Positions 41,471 through 49,968 are shown, counted from the stretch's first letter. The stretch is DNA of 64,000 nt from Treponema sp. (GCA_017449265.1 JAFSJW010000014.1:1-64000), one strand, 5' to 3'. The notes: generated by a model not told the origin, from the sequence alone. Program-made: numbers and translations.

Positions 41471-42790
41471 ATGTTGTTAGAATTTGAAACAGAGAACTAC
41501 AAATCTTTTAAAGACCGCGTAAAATTCTCAATGATTCCTGCTCCAAAGCAGAAAGGACTTGATTATAGTATTCTGACTGAAACAATTAATAACAAAATTT
41601 TTAAATCTTTAAGTACATCTGTTATTTATGGAGCTAATGCAGCTGGAAAAACAAATATCATTGGGGCACTTGATGTTTTTAGGGCTATAGTAATGCGGGG
41701 CAACATCTTTAATGCCACAGGTGTTTTTGATGGAAATGTTTCGCATTATATGCTTGAACTTATTCCGAACAATAGTCTGGTTGTACAAAAAGATGTAAGC
41801 TTCTCTATTAAATTTATTCAAAATGAATTATTATTCAGCTATTCACTTTCAATAGATTTAGGTACTTTTTGCATTCAGAATTACAAAAGGCGTATCACTG
41901 CTGAAAATTTAACTGTTAATGATAGAATAGTTTTTAATCGCAGTGGAAACAAAATTGAATTTGGAACTTTAAAAGATTTAGAAACTTATTTATTACCAAA
42001 TTATACAAAAAATAAAAATGTTCTTAAATTTACGGCAGAGCAGGGGTTGGTTGCTGAAGAATTATTTCTGACAAATGGTTTTAAAACCACAATAAGCCAA
42101 CAGTTATCTGCAAAAGTATATAAATATTTTTCAGATTCATTGAAGCCGATATGTAATTCTCAATATTTTTCATCACAGTTTAACTCACGACAAAAAGATA
42201 AAGCTAATACCTTGATGAATCTTGCTGTTTCACGACTTGGAATAAACTCTAATTCATTAGCTTTTGTAAAACAACAAAATGATACCTTTGACAAATTGGT
42301 GTCTGTTTTTGAAGACAAACATTTGTTAATCCCTGCCGAATTTATTGAATCTTTTGGAACATTGCGTTTTGTGGATTTATTTCCTGTTTTGGCTGGTATT
42401 TTTTCACATGGAGGTGTTTTATTAATCGATGAATTTGATACTTCATTGCATCCGATGGTTGTTATGAATATCATTAATATTTTTCACGATGATACGATAA
42501 ATAAAAATCATGCACAATTGATTTTTAATACCCAAAATCCTATATTTTTAAATAATAATCTTTTTCGTCGTGATGAAATTAAATTTGTTGAACGGTCTGA
42601 TGAAAATAATTTTAGCGAACTGTATTCACTCTCTGATTTTGGAACGAAAGGTACAAATGCCCGAAAAGGAAAAGATTATATGAATAATTATTTTATGAGC
42701 AAATACGGTGCTATACGAGATATTGATTTGTCTGATGTTTTTGAAAAAATCGTGGAGACTTCAAATGATTCAGAGACTCCAAATCAATAA
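41471..42790 (+). CDS. AAA/ABC-type ATPase, RloA/AbiLi-like
   Basis: 439 aa. N-terminus LEFETENYKSFKDRVKFSM and P-loop VIYGANAAGKTNIIGAL are typical of OLD/RecF-like ATPases in phage defence; Walker B GGVLLIDEFDTSLHP; then QLIFNTQNPIFLN. The C-terminus overlaps the next gene by 26 bp. With an RloB-type partner it forms the RloA-RloB pair, related to the AbiL abortive infection system. Role in phage defence is inferred from that pairing. Confidence 0.82.
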   Translation: MLLEFETENYKSFKDRVKFSMIPAPKQKGLDYSILTETINNKIFKSLSTSVIYGANAAGKTNIIGALDVFRAIVMRGNIFNATGVFDGNVSHYMLELIPNNSLVVQKDVSFSIKFIQNELLFSYSLSIDLGTFCIQNYKRRITAENLTVNDRIVFNRSGNKIEFGTLKDLETYLLPNYTKNKNVLKFTAEQGLVAEELFLTNGFKTTISQQLSAKVYKYFSDSLKPICNSQYFSSQFNSRQKDKANTLMNLAVSRLGINSNSLAFVKQQNDTFDKLVSVFEDKHLLIPAEFIESFGTLRFVDLFPVLAGIFSHGGVLLIDEFDTSLHPMVVMNIINIFHDDTINKNHAQLIFNTQNPIFLNNNLFRRDEIKFVERSDENNFSELYSLSDFGTKGTNARKGKDYMNNYFMSKYGAIRDIDLSDVFEKIVETSNDSETPNQ

Positions 42791-43415
42791 ATACTTCTTC
42801 TCCGTGGAGGGGGAAACAGAAATACTATATTTTCAATATCTCCAAAAATTGATTCGAATGGAAGAAAAAAGAATTGCAAATCCTGTCTTTCAAGTAGAAA
42901 AATGTTCGCCATCAAAATATGTGAAAAAGATTTCTGTTATTCAACCGTGTGTGATTACTGCAGTTTTTGATGTTGAAGATGCAGACATTGAGCATCGAAA
43001 GCGATTTGAGAATACCCTAAAAGAAATGAAAGATGCGGAAAAAATTGGTAAGTCTATAAAATTTGATTTAGGTTATTCCAATATTGATTTTGAACTTTGG
43101 ATAATCTTGCATAAAAAAGATTTATTTTCTTCTGTAGGAAACAAATCAGATTATCTGCGAAATATAAATCAGATTTTCGGAACGAAATTTGAAGGTCTGA
43201 AAGAATATAAAGAAGAACGGAATTTTTTGCAGATTCTCGCTAAAATTACTTTGGAAGATATAAAATCTGCCGTGAAAAGAGCGGAAAAAATAGAAAAACA
43301 GAGATATTCTGAAAGCACACCTAATAAAAATTACGGATATGAGTGGTTTGATAAAAATCCATCTTTGTCTGTTCATAATATTGTGAAAAAGATTTTAACT
43401 GAATGTGGCGTATAA
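42765..43415 (+). CDS. RloB/AbiLii-like effector (TOPRIM-like)
   Basis: 216 aa from ATG 42765, inside the end of the ATPase gene; earlier in-frame starts are less likely. FSVEGETEILYFQYLQKLI gives the TOPRIM-type Glu and ITAVFDVEDADIEHR the D-x-D region; SNIDFELWIILHK and NKNYGYEWFDKN are RloB features. In such pairs the ATPase senses infection and the TOPRIM protein cleaves nucleic acid; inferred from related systems such as OLD and PARIS. Confidence 0.82.
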   Translation: MIQRLQINKYFFSVEGETEILYFQYLQKLIRMEEKRIANPVFQVEKCSPSKYVKKISVIQPCVITAVFDVEDADIEHRKRFENTLKEMKDAEKIGKSIKFDLGYSNIDFELWIILHKKDLFSSVGNKSDYLRNINQIFGTKFEGLKEYKEERNFLQILAKITLEDIKSAVKRAEKIEKQRYSESTPNKNYGYEWFDKNPSLSVHNIVKKILTECGV

Positions 43416-43448
43416 CTATATAAATTAATTCCTTTTTATAATAACTTT

Positions 43449-43651
43449 TGCGTTAAGGATTGTAGCCGCGAGCCGTCAGGCTCGTTCCGAAGCGGAGCGA
43501 AGCAATGAAGTGCGGAAGCACGGAACCCGCGAGAATGGCAATGCCATTCTCGTAACGAGTTTACCGATGGTAAACTCGCAAAAGCCTGACCCGAAGGAAG
43601 CAAAGCGACCGTAGGGGGAACGCCCAATTGTCTTTGTTCCGAGCTACGGTC
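43449..43651. repeat. Repeat and hairpin complex
   Basis: Copy 2 of the GCGTTA-GGATTGTAGC repeat (43449-43512), two 3-nt-loop hairpins (43531-43551 with AAT loop; 43556-43578 with GAT loop) and a larger hairpin GACCGTAG/CTACGGTC (43607-43651). No gene is supported in 43416-43850. Confidence 0.7.
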
Positions 43652-43708
43652 AGCGCTCTCGTAAGTGAATTTGCAGATAAATAAAAACCTCCTGTTTTTA
43701 TTTATCTT

Positions 43709-43830
43709 GCACAGAAATCAAAGATTTCTGTCATTGCTTTTGCGGGCATCCGTGCCCGCAGGATTTAAACGAACGCCAGTCTTTTTTTTGGTCTCCGCAA
43801 GGCCGCTCCCTAGGACTGGCGTTTTTTTGT
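43709..43830 (+). repeat. Composite repeat with terminator, copy 1
   Basis: A 9-bp hairpin (ACAGAAATC-AAA-GATTTCTGT, 43711-43731), a GCGGGCA/TGCCCGC hairpin (43741-43759) and a terminator (ACGCCAGTC/GACTGGCGT plus Ts, 43773-43830). The same array, slightly degraded, is at 50590-50694; the terminator type also occurs at 38610. Confidence 0.75.
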
Positions 43831-43850
43831 TTTTACGAAAATTTACAATT

Positions 43851-44135
43851 TTATATATATTTTTTTACAAGGGAAATTATTTCATTTTTAGCCTTTTCTC
43901 GTTCTTCATTTGGTGTTGAAAAAAGAATTTCAGGTCTGATTTTTAAAGCATTGCAAATTTTGATAAGAGTATATAGATTCGGAATATTTCGACCTGATTC
44001 AATACAGTTTACTTGGTTTTGGGAAAGCCCTGCAGCAAAAGAAAGCTCGATTTGAGATAGACTTGCTTTTTGTCGTTCTTCTTTTAGTCTTGCGAGTACG
44101 AAATTGACTTGTTTTTTATATTCCTGTTCATCCAT
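43851..44135 (-). CDS. XRE-family HTH regulator E
   Basis: 94 aa from ATG 44135. HTH: VNFVLARLKEERQKASLSQI, SFAAGLSQNQVNCIESGRNI, LIKICNALKIRPEILF. An in-frame extension to 44207 lacks support. Divergent from the Sel1-like gene. Confidence 0.82.
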   Translation of the reverse strand: MDEQEYKKQVNFVLARLKEERQKASLSQIELSFAAGLSQNQVNCIESGRNIPNLYTLIKICNALKIRPEILFSTPNEEREKAKNEIISLVKKYI

Positions 44136-44265
44136 TCGATACAATATGAACGGAATAACATTGACAAACAACACGAAATTGCATTGTATTATTGAATGGT
44201 TTTTCATTGATTCTTATAACTGAAAAACATTGGTTCCAATAATGAAACTTATCAAGGAGAGTTAT

Positions 44266-44442
44266 ATGGATTTGTCGGAATTAAAACTTTCTGAAAAGGA
44301 GCAGTTTGAAGCAATTAAAAAAGCTGCGGAAAACGGAAATGTGTTTGCTATGCTAAAACTATCGGAATATTATGAAAAGGGAATTGGTACTGCCAAGAAT
44401 CCTGAGCTGGCAGATTATTGGCGTAAAGAAGGACAGATTTAA
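44266..44442 (+). CDS. Small Sel1-repeat-like protein
   Basis: 58 aa from ATG 44266 after AAGGAGAG. KKAAENGNVFAMLKLSEYYE followed by KGIGTAKNPELADYWRK matches one Sel1/TPR-like repeat. Probably a protein-binding module. 23 bp before the next gene. Confidence 0.7.
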   Translation: MDLSELKLSEKEQFEAIKKAAENGNVFAMLKLSEYYEKGIGTAKNPELADYWRKEGQI

Positions 44443-44465
44443 CAGAAAAAAAAGAGTGAAACAAA

Positions 44466-45005
44466 ATGGGATTTTTTAAGTCAAAACTTACACAGGAAGA
44501 ATATGACGAATGGATGAGGAAGGCATCTTGTTCTTTCGATTCGATATCAGGAGCCACAGCTGAGATATCGTTTGGACCTACGCAGATTAGTTTAGCTGAT
44601 TGTGACGGTAATCATAAGGACTTTGAAGCAGAAGAAGTTCCTGGAAGAAAAAATCATGGTTCAATTTTTATTTACGGAAAGGCTAAGCAGGCTGTATTAA
44701 AGTATATGAAAGAAAATGGATATGATTTTGAAAATTCAGAAGATAAGGAGACATTTACGGGAGTGAGTTTAACGGAGGGGATTCCCATGTCACGGGAATG
44801 GGGGGAGGCTCGGCAAGACTGGGGACTAAAGCTTGAACGAACTGCTTCAAGAATCGTTAGCAGATTTACTTCTTGTATTGTCCATACATCTGTAGAACAA
44901 TATCCTTTACTTTATCCCATAAATATACTTTATCATCAATTTGTTCAAAAATTTTGCCATGATTTTTTATGCCAAAATTTTTCATCTGGTCAAAATTCCC
45001 CTTAA
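44466..45005 (+). CDS. Hypothetical protein with a suspect 3' end
   Basis: 179 aa as read. The first ~120 residues (MGFFKSKLTQEEYDEWMRKA...GLKLERT) look like a genuine soluble protein, unrecognised. From 44866 on it is antisense to the nuclease-like gene for 140 bp, which is unlikely for a native C-terminus. A palindrome shared with 48587 and 50065 lies at 44781-44799, just before the change, so the gene may have been truncated and fused there. Confidence 0.5.
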   Translation: MGFFKSKLTQEEYDEWMRKASCSFDSISGATAEISFGPTQISLADCDGNHKDFEAEEVPGRKNHGSIFIYGKAKQAVLKYMKENGYDFENSEDKETFTGVSLTEGIPMSREWGEARQDWGLKLERTASRIVSRFTSCIVHTSVEQYPLLYPINILYHQFVQKFCHDFLCQNFSSGQNSP

Positions 45006-45882
45006 AATTAGAGGCAAGCGCGGATTCTTTTTCCAAATCATTATAAAAAACAAATTTTGTGTCAGTATTATAGAGGTTAAGATAGGCATAGAGAATCCTG
45101 CTGTTGTACTGTTTTTTATTCTTAAACCAATTTGGCAAACGATTTTTTACTTTGAGAATTTCATTAGATTCTGTATCTTCATTGAATATTTTTTTATTTT
45201 CGATACTTTTAGAAATTCCGAAACTTGACCTTTCAATCTTCTTTTCTTTGCTATTTAAATCAAGCAGAGCAAAAATTTCCAGCATTTTTGCAGTTCGCAA
45301 AAACAATTCCGATGTGTCAGAGTCAGAAAGCGAGGAGTTTAATGTAGGAAGAAGAATTTTATCTTTAAAATCTTCATTTGCCAGATAGCGGAATGATATA
45401 TTCTCTCCGTCTCCAAAATCTTTTTCCAAAATAGAGAAATACTCTTTTATGATTTTATCGGTCGCAGGATTTACTTTTGGAGAAGCAAAGATTATCTCGT
45501 AAGTGAAATTCGGGAAGAAAGCCAATCCTATCAAATAAGCACGAAGAAGCTTTTTGCAGACTCTGTCTTTTGTCTCCTGTTTATCACCGTACTGAAGTCC
45601 ATTTTCATGGAAAGCAACTTCAACCATATACAATTTATCATTATTGATACCGACTACATCTAATTCGGCTTGTTTTAATGCCTGTTCTAAAGAACTGTTT
45701 TTGAAAACATCAGAAAAATCAGCGTGCTTGTGAATTGTATCAAACACAATCCTTATGGTTTGATAATCTTCTTCTGCGACCTGCCATTTGCTGGAAGTTT
45801 TCCAGTTCGTCTGAGTGACAAGGCATCCCTTTTCATATTTCAAATAAGATTGTAACAGAGATTCGCCCATTTCTATTTTCAT
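44866..45882 (-). CDS. Putative PD-(D/E)XK nuclease-like protein
   Basis: 338 aa from ATG 45882. MGESLLQSYLKYEKGCLVTQ at the N-terminus; QAELDVVGINNDKLYMVEVA gives a D-X(n)-E-x-A core like the PD-(D/E)XK fold of restriction-type enzymes; SFRYLANEDFKDKILLP follows. The Lys of a strict ExK is an Ala here, so the assignment is tentative. No methyltransferase is adjacent. Transcribed toward the gene at 44466. Confidence 0.55.
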   Translation of the reverse strand: MKIEMGESLLQSYLKYEKGCLVTQTNWKTSSKWQVAEEDYQTIRIVFDTIHKHADFSDVFKNSSLEQALKQAELDVVGINNDKLYMVEVAFHENGLQYGDKQETKDRVCKKLLRAYLIGLAFFPNFTYEIIFASPKVNPATDKIIKEYFSILEKDFGDGENISFRYLANEDFKDKILLPTLNSSLSDSDTSELFLRTAKMLEIFALLDLNSKEKKIERSSFGISKSIENKKIFNEDTESNEILKVKNRLPNWFKNKKQYNSRILYAYLNLYNTDTKFVFYNDLEKESALASNFKGNFDQMKNFGIKNHGKIFEQIDDKVYLWDKVKDIVLQMYGQYKK

Positions 45883-45940
45883 ATTTTAGTCCTTATATGT
45901 TTTTATTTGAATTTTCTGCAAACAAAGAAGTCATGATTTT

Positions 45941-46633
45941 TCATTTTAGAGATTTTTTGAAAAAATCCTGAGCATCTTTTGATAAATTTGAAAACACAGG
46001 ATTTTCCACAAGTTCTTTTGCAAATTTGTGAAGTTTTATTTCTGCTTTCCTTTGAGGAGTTATACCAAGCAATAAGTCATTCACATATTGTATATATTTA
46101 TCTTGTTCATCCATAGACATATTTGTTTTTTGCCGGATTGAATATTTTAATTCGACAGATGCGTTTAATCGTTCCAACTCTTCTTCAGATGTAATATCAG
46201 CTCGCTCACATAATGAATCAAGATAATAAAAATCCTCGCCATCAATAGTTTGCTTTTCTACAAAAGTTCCCTCTAACCCCCAAATTTCTATCATTTCATC
46301 AAATTCTTTTATATCAATTCCTTTTTGCTCTAATTCAGTTTTGCTGATTCGGTCTCCGGCTTTTGGATTATCCCCAAATGCTTTGTAAAATATGGGTTCG
46401 TCAGGGTAGCCCAGCGTGTTAGCACATAAATTCTTAACGAAAATTTTTAATTCCAGTGGAAGAATCTTATTTATACATTCCATTGCAAGATAATGCAATT
46501 TTTCTCGTTCGACTATATGTTTTTCGTAGAAGACAGTTGTTCCCCATTCTTCCATTATGCTCATATAATTTGAAGTTTTCTTTTGCAGTTCATCTTTGTA
46601 GTTTTTCATGTTTTCGTCTTTATTCATTTTCAT
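45941..46633 (-). CDS. Unknown 230-aa protein in operon with YoeB-like toxin
   Basis: From ATG 46633 (another at 46627) after AGGGAG. Charged and helical, no membrane segment: NYMSIMEEWGTTVFYEKHIV, LGYPDEPIFYKAFGDNPKAG, ELEQKGIDIKEFDEMIEIWG. No family recognised. It starts 11 bp after the YoeB-like toxin and is the only candidate antitoxin in the operon, though much larger than YefM. Confidence 0.65.
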   Translation of the reverse strand: MKMNKDENMKNYKDELQKKTSNYMSIMEEWGTTVFYEKHIVEREKLHYLAMECINKILPLELKIFVKNLCANTLGYPDEPIFYKAFGDNPKAGDRISKTELEQKGIDIKEFDEMIEIWGLEGTFVEKQTIDGEDFYYLDSLCERADITSEEELERLNASVELKYSIRQKTNMSMDEQDKYIQYVNDLLLGITPQRKAEIKLHKFAKELVENPVFSNLSKDAQDFFKKSLK

Positions 46634-46644
46634 TTTGCTCCCTA

Positions 46645-46980
46645 TTATTCTGACAGATTAAGCATACTTATAAGCATTTGCTTTTGTGTTTGTTCATTTC
46701 CCTTATAATGCTCTTTACAACCGATAATGATTGTATTTGAGTCTCCAGTTTTATCATTTGTCTGATATTGATATATCAAGCGATTCTTATCGTCAATCCG
46801 CCTTGAATAATTTCCCTTATAGTTACCTTTCAAAACTTCTGGTTTCCCGATTCCATTTAGGGGACCATCACGCTGGATAGACATAATCAAACTGTTTATT
46901 TTTTCATATTTTGATTTATCTTTACTAAGCCAACTTTTGTAATCATCAAAACCTGTAGTATCAAATACCGTGTATTTCAT
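46645..46980 (-). CDS. Txe/YoeB-family toxin
   Basis: 111 aa. GIGKPEVLKGNYKGNYSRRI and DDKNRLIYQYQ are the YoeB signature (Arg in SRRI); the late CKEHYKG supplies the catalytic His-Tyr. Ribosome-dependent mRNA interferase by family. It carries ~20 extra residues after HY (NEQTQKQMLISMLNLSE). No YefM-like gene lies upstream. The next gene downstream is the unknown 230-aa protein. Confidence 0.85.
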   Translation of the reverse strand: MKYTVFDTTGFDDYKSWLSKDKSKYEKINSLIMSIQRDGPLNGIGKPEVLKGNYKGNYSRRIDDKNRLIYQYQTNDKTGDSNTIIIGCKEHYKGNEQTQKQMLISMLNLSE

Positions 46981-47035
46981 AAATCCCTCATCGATTTTTC
47001 TTCCAGTAAATTTGCATTACTAAAAAGAAAAATCA

Positions 47036-47764
47036 TTATTTTGCCTTATCTTTTCCTCTAATTTCAATATTTTCTCCATTCTTTTTGTGGAGAATTGCTT
47101 TTGGGACACTCGTACTGCTTGGGGAATCGCAATTATCACCTTGCGTCATACCAACCGCTACTTTTGGGACACTCGTATCGCTTGGGAAATCGCAATTATC
47201 AATATTCCTTTGCTGAAAAAATCGTAAATAAGCCTTTAAACTGGCTCGAACAGCACCTGAATATTTTTTGCCAATTTCTGAATATTCACCATCGATGTAT
47301 TTGTTGAATATATTTTGAAGAGTTCTAATATCATCTATGTCATAAAAGCTTGTTGGTGTCTGTGTATATTCACAGTAGTGTCTTTGAGCTAATTTAAATC
47401 CACATATATAATTGTTTGCGCTTGCCTCAGTTTTGCCATCATTTTTTAGCAACCAATCGTGAAAATCTTTTTTTACTGTTAAGTTTTCATTTTGTTTTAC
47501 AATGAGAACTTTCCTGTGCAGATTCAATTGAGTTTTGCATTCTTGGTTCTCGGTGTTGTCAATTGTTTTCCAAAATAAATCATCATCATCAGCTCTTTCA
47601 ATAGCTTTTTCAAAGTCTCCGTCTTCTATTTCGAAAGCTTGTCCGCATTTTGTGCATTCATAACAAAATAATCCATTACTTAGCATTTCAGTTTTTAAGA
47701 CTGTGCTACCACAGTTAGGACATCGCTTATTGAGTCTGTTAATCATATATAAATTTTTCTCCAT
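47036..47764 (-). CDS. Zinc-ribbon protein with integrase-like core-binding region
   Basis: 242 aa from ATG 47764. Zinc ribbon CPNCGSTVLKTE...CYECTKCGQAF at ~15-42, then a SAM-like/core-binding-type stretch (FHDWLLKNDGKTEASANNYI; AVRASLKAYLRFFQQR) at ~100-185, but no recombinase catalytic domain. The tail has two 21-residue repeats (DNCDFPSDTSVPK and DNCDSPSSTSVPK) made by a DNA duplication. Perhaps the DNA-binding part of a lost nuclease or integrase. Confidence 0.55.
   Translation of the reverse strand: MEKNLYMINRLNKRCPNCGSTVLKTEMLSNGLFCYECTKCGQAFEIEDGDFEKAIERADDDDLFWKTIDNTENQECKTQLNLHRKVLIVKQNENLTVKKDFHDWLLKNDGKTEASANNYICGFKLAQRHYCEYTQTPTSFYDIDDIRTLQNIFNKYIDGEYSEIGKKYSGAVRASLKAYLRFFQQRNIDNCDFPSDTSVPKVAVGMTQGDNCDSPSSTSVPKAILHKKNGENIEIRGKDKAK
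47098..47201 (-). repeat. 63-bp-period tandem duplication
   Basis: Two 41-bp near-identical copies, 47098-47138 and 47161-47201, in frame within the gene at 47036. Confidence 0.8.
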
Positions 47765-47988
47765 GATAATTTCTTTAATGTAACAAAGAATTTTTTATAC
47801 GATGTTGCTGTTTTTCATTGTCGAACAATCTCTCTATATTTTGATTATATCATAAGATCAAATAAAATTTAATTCTTTTGCTTAACAACTATCCGTATTA
47901 AAGAAAACCTCTGTCTTTTTTCCATTCATTCGGGAACTCGCTGCCGTTCATCACAGTAGCAAGCCCCCTCCACACCCACCCCCTCACA

Positions 47989-48348
47989 TCACATAGCCAA
48001 CATAAGCCCCAGAATCCCGAAAATCAAAATGAAAAATCCGATGAACGCAAGCATGAAGCGCGTGAAATGACGCACATATTCTTTGTGGTTCATCCAAGCC
48101 ATGGGATTTTTGCTGAACTCGGCGTAGTATTCGGCGGTGTAGGAGTCCAGTCGCAGGCGGTCATAATCGCTCATTGCTTGGCGGCAGCTTTCCAGATTTT
48201 TATGCTGGGGGCAAACAGCGCATTTTTCTTTGCTACATCTTTTGAACTGAACTTTGCAGAAGCAGGCGGCACGGGTTTTCCCTAGTTCGCGGACGGCTAG
48301 GTCGGTGAAGGTCTCTTGTCTTGTGACAATTTTCATTTCTTGTTCCAT
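47989..48348 (-). CDS. Cys-rich membrane-tail protein
   Basis: 119 aa from ATG 48348 after GGAGGAAA. A Cys cluster (ACFCKVQFKRCSKEKCAVCP, later ESC) and a C-terminal membrane helix FMLAFIGFFILIFGILGLML. Unrecognised; 11 bp after a 56-aa membrane protein gene. The 224 bp upstream of 47988 toward 47765 hold no gene. Confidence 0.6.
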   Translation of the reverse strand: MEQEMKIVTRQETFTDLAVRELGKTRAACFCKVQFKRCSKEKCAVCPQHKNLESCRQAMSDYDRLRLDSYTAEYYAEFSKNPMAWMNHKEYVRHFTRFMLAFIGFFILIFGILGLMLAM

Positions 48349-48359
48349 AGTTTCCTCCG

Positions 48360-48530
48360 TTATTTTGTTTCGATATTCCGTGTGTTTGAAAATTCCTCTT
48401 CCTCTTCTTTCATCATTTCATCGATGAATTTGGAGTTCCTGTATCCCTGCCAAAACGGCTCGTTCAAGAAGACCATCAGAAAGATGGTCACAACAAGCAG
48501 CAGCAAAAATCCTACAAAAGCTATTTCCAT
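48360..48530 (-). CDS. Small membrane protein, 56 aa
   Basis: MEIAFVGFLLLLVVTIFLMV, then FLNEPFWQGYRNSKFIDEMM and an acidic tail. AGGAGG precedes ATG 48530. One membrane helix. First gene of a two-gene operon with the Cys-rich protein. Confidence 0.65.
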   Translation of the reverse strand: MEIAFVGFLLLLVVTIFLMVFLNEPFWQGYRNSKFIDEMMKEEEEEFSNTRNIETK

Positions 48531-48585
48531 ACAAATCCTCCTTCGCCGAGTTTCATTTACTCAGCATAGCAAGCATAAATCAGTC

Positions 48586-49968
48586 TCATTCCCAAGTCAC
48601 GGGAATGCTTTCGTCACAGAGCAAAAATAATTTCCACAAAAACAGAAGGGCTTCTTCATCTTCTTTTAGAAAATAAGGGACGAAGGCTTTTTTTATCACG
48701 AAAGTCACATTCAGTTTTTTGTTATAGACTTCAACGGGCACCGGCAAGTCTGCGTTTATCTTTCCGCCACAGAGGGATAAAAGAGAAATCATCTCCCTGT
48801 CCGGGTTTTGCTGTATAAGAGCCTCAAGCAAGTTGCTTTTGCCGTCAGTTATTGAATTCACCTCTGCACCATGCTCAATCAGAAATGAAGCCATTTTGAC
48901 ATTATTATTTAAAACAGCTATGCGAAGGGCTGTCCCATCAGAAATTGTCTTTGCATTTATGTCCGCTCCGTACTTAATCAGAAGTTCCGCCGCCTGAATA
49001 TTATTGTTAAAGACCGCCCACATGAGAGGGGTAAAGAGATTGTTTTTCAAGCCCTTGTTGGCATCTGAGCCGCATTGCAGGAGAAATTCAAGTTCTTCCA
49101 TATATAAGCGATTACAGTCTTCAGAGGAGAATGTGCCTGCCTCGATAAGAGCAAACAAATCATATCTTGCCCCGTATTTCACAAGAACTTTCCCTGCTTC
49201 CAGTGCTTTTTCCGATTTGGCAAGATTTAATGAAGAAAAATCTGGCCCGTAACCGTTTGTGTAATTCACATCCAGCCCTTGTCTAATCAAAAATTCGCAT
49301 ATTTGAGGATTGTTGTTAACGATGGCAATATCAAGTAAAGATGCAAGCGAGTTTTTATTATGGAAATTTAAATTCGCCCCCCTTTTGGCATAAAGTTTAA
49401 TTTTCTCCAAGTCTCCGTTGTTTACAGCCTCGCAAAGCCTGGCTTCTGTCTTGTATCTGTCACTTTCCCAAAATTCTTCAGTAAAAATTGGATTGATATC
49501 CAAATGAAAGCAATAAAGCCCTGTCTTTGACGGAGAATAAAAGGCTGCTGTGTAGGTCGTTTCGTCAATGCCTGTGGGAATGGTAAATTCTTCGTCTCGA
49601 GCGAATTTTTCAAGAATATCCAGATTTATCTTTGCGGAAAGCTTATATTTGTAATTCTGCTCATTGAATCTTGTGTCAGTCTCCTCGTAGAATTTTTCAA
49701 GCCTGTCAAAATCCTTTTGAGTTATAGGAGATTCATCTGGCGTAAACCAGATGTCCATCAGGCTGATATAGGCCATGGAGTCAGAGTGATAGACATAGAA
49801 AATAGCACAGTTTGAATCAGGAGCAGATTTTTGTTTGTTTCCGATATGCAACATGCCGCTCCAATTGAGGATTTCTTGAAATCTGTAATGAAGCATGTTA
49901 AGCCTCTGTCCGCCAATAAAAAATCCCTTTTCAGAAAGGTTGATGTCAATCCTGTGATTGTTTCCCAT
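48586..49968 (-). CDS. Ankyrin-repeat protein
   Basis: 460 aa from ATG 49968, six bases after GGGAG; an ATG at 49974 lies inside that site. The N-terminal ~180 residues are unrecognised; then ankyrin repeats such as LCEAVNNGDLEKIKLYAKRG, PLMWAVFNNNIQAAELLIKY and ALRIAVLNNNVKMASFLIEH. Ends IPVTWE. A short relic of a related 3' end (IIPVTWEW) lies just upstream at ~50065-50110, suggesting a former tandem copy. Likely protein-protein interaction. Confidence 0.82.
   Translation of the reverse strand: MGNNHRIDINLSEKGFFIGGQRLNMLHYRFQEILNWSGMLHIGNKQKSAPDSNCAIFYVYHSDSMAYISLMDIWFTPDESPITQKDFDRLEKFYEETDTRFNEQNYKYKLSAKINLDILEKFARDEEFTIPTGIDETTYTAAFYSPSKTGLYCFHLDINPIFTEEFWESDRYKTEARLCEAVNNGDLEKIKLYAKRGANLNFHNKNSLASLLDIAIVNNNPQICEFLIRQGLDVNYTNGYGPDFSSLNLAKSEKALEAGKVLVKYGARYDLFALIEAGTFSSEDCNRLYMEELEFLLQCGSDANKGLKNNLFTPLMWAVFNNNIQAAELLIKYGADINAKTISDGTALRIAVLNNNVKMASFLIEHGAEVNSITDGKSNLLEALIQQNPDREMISLLSLCGGKINADLPVPVEVYNKKLNVTFVIKKAFVPYFLKEDEEALLFLWKLFLLCDESIPVTWE

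Noticed and set aside
43449..43651. CRISPR array
   Set aside because: Palindromes differ in sequence and spacing; no regular direct repeats or spacers, and no cas genes.
43665..43919. 84-codon ORF over the composite repeat
   Set aside because: Covers terminator hairpins and has no similarity or ribosome binding site.
47098..47201. CRISPR-like repeat pair
   Set aside because: Two in-frame copies inside a coding region with a 21-codon period, so a protein-level duplication.
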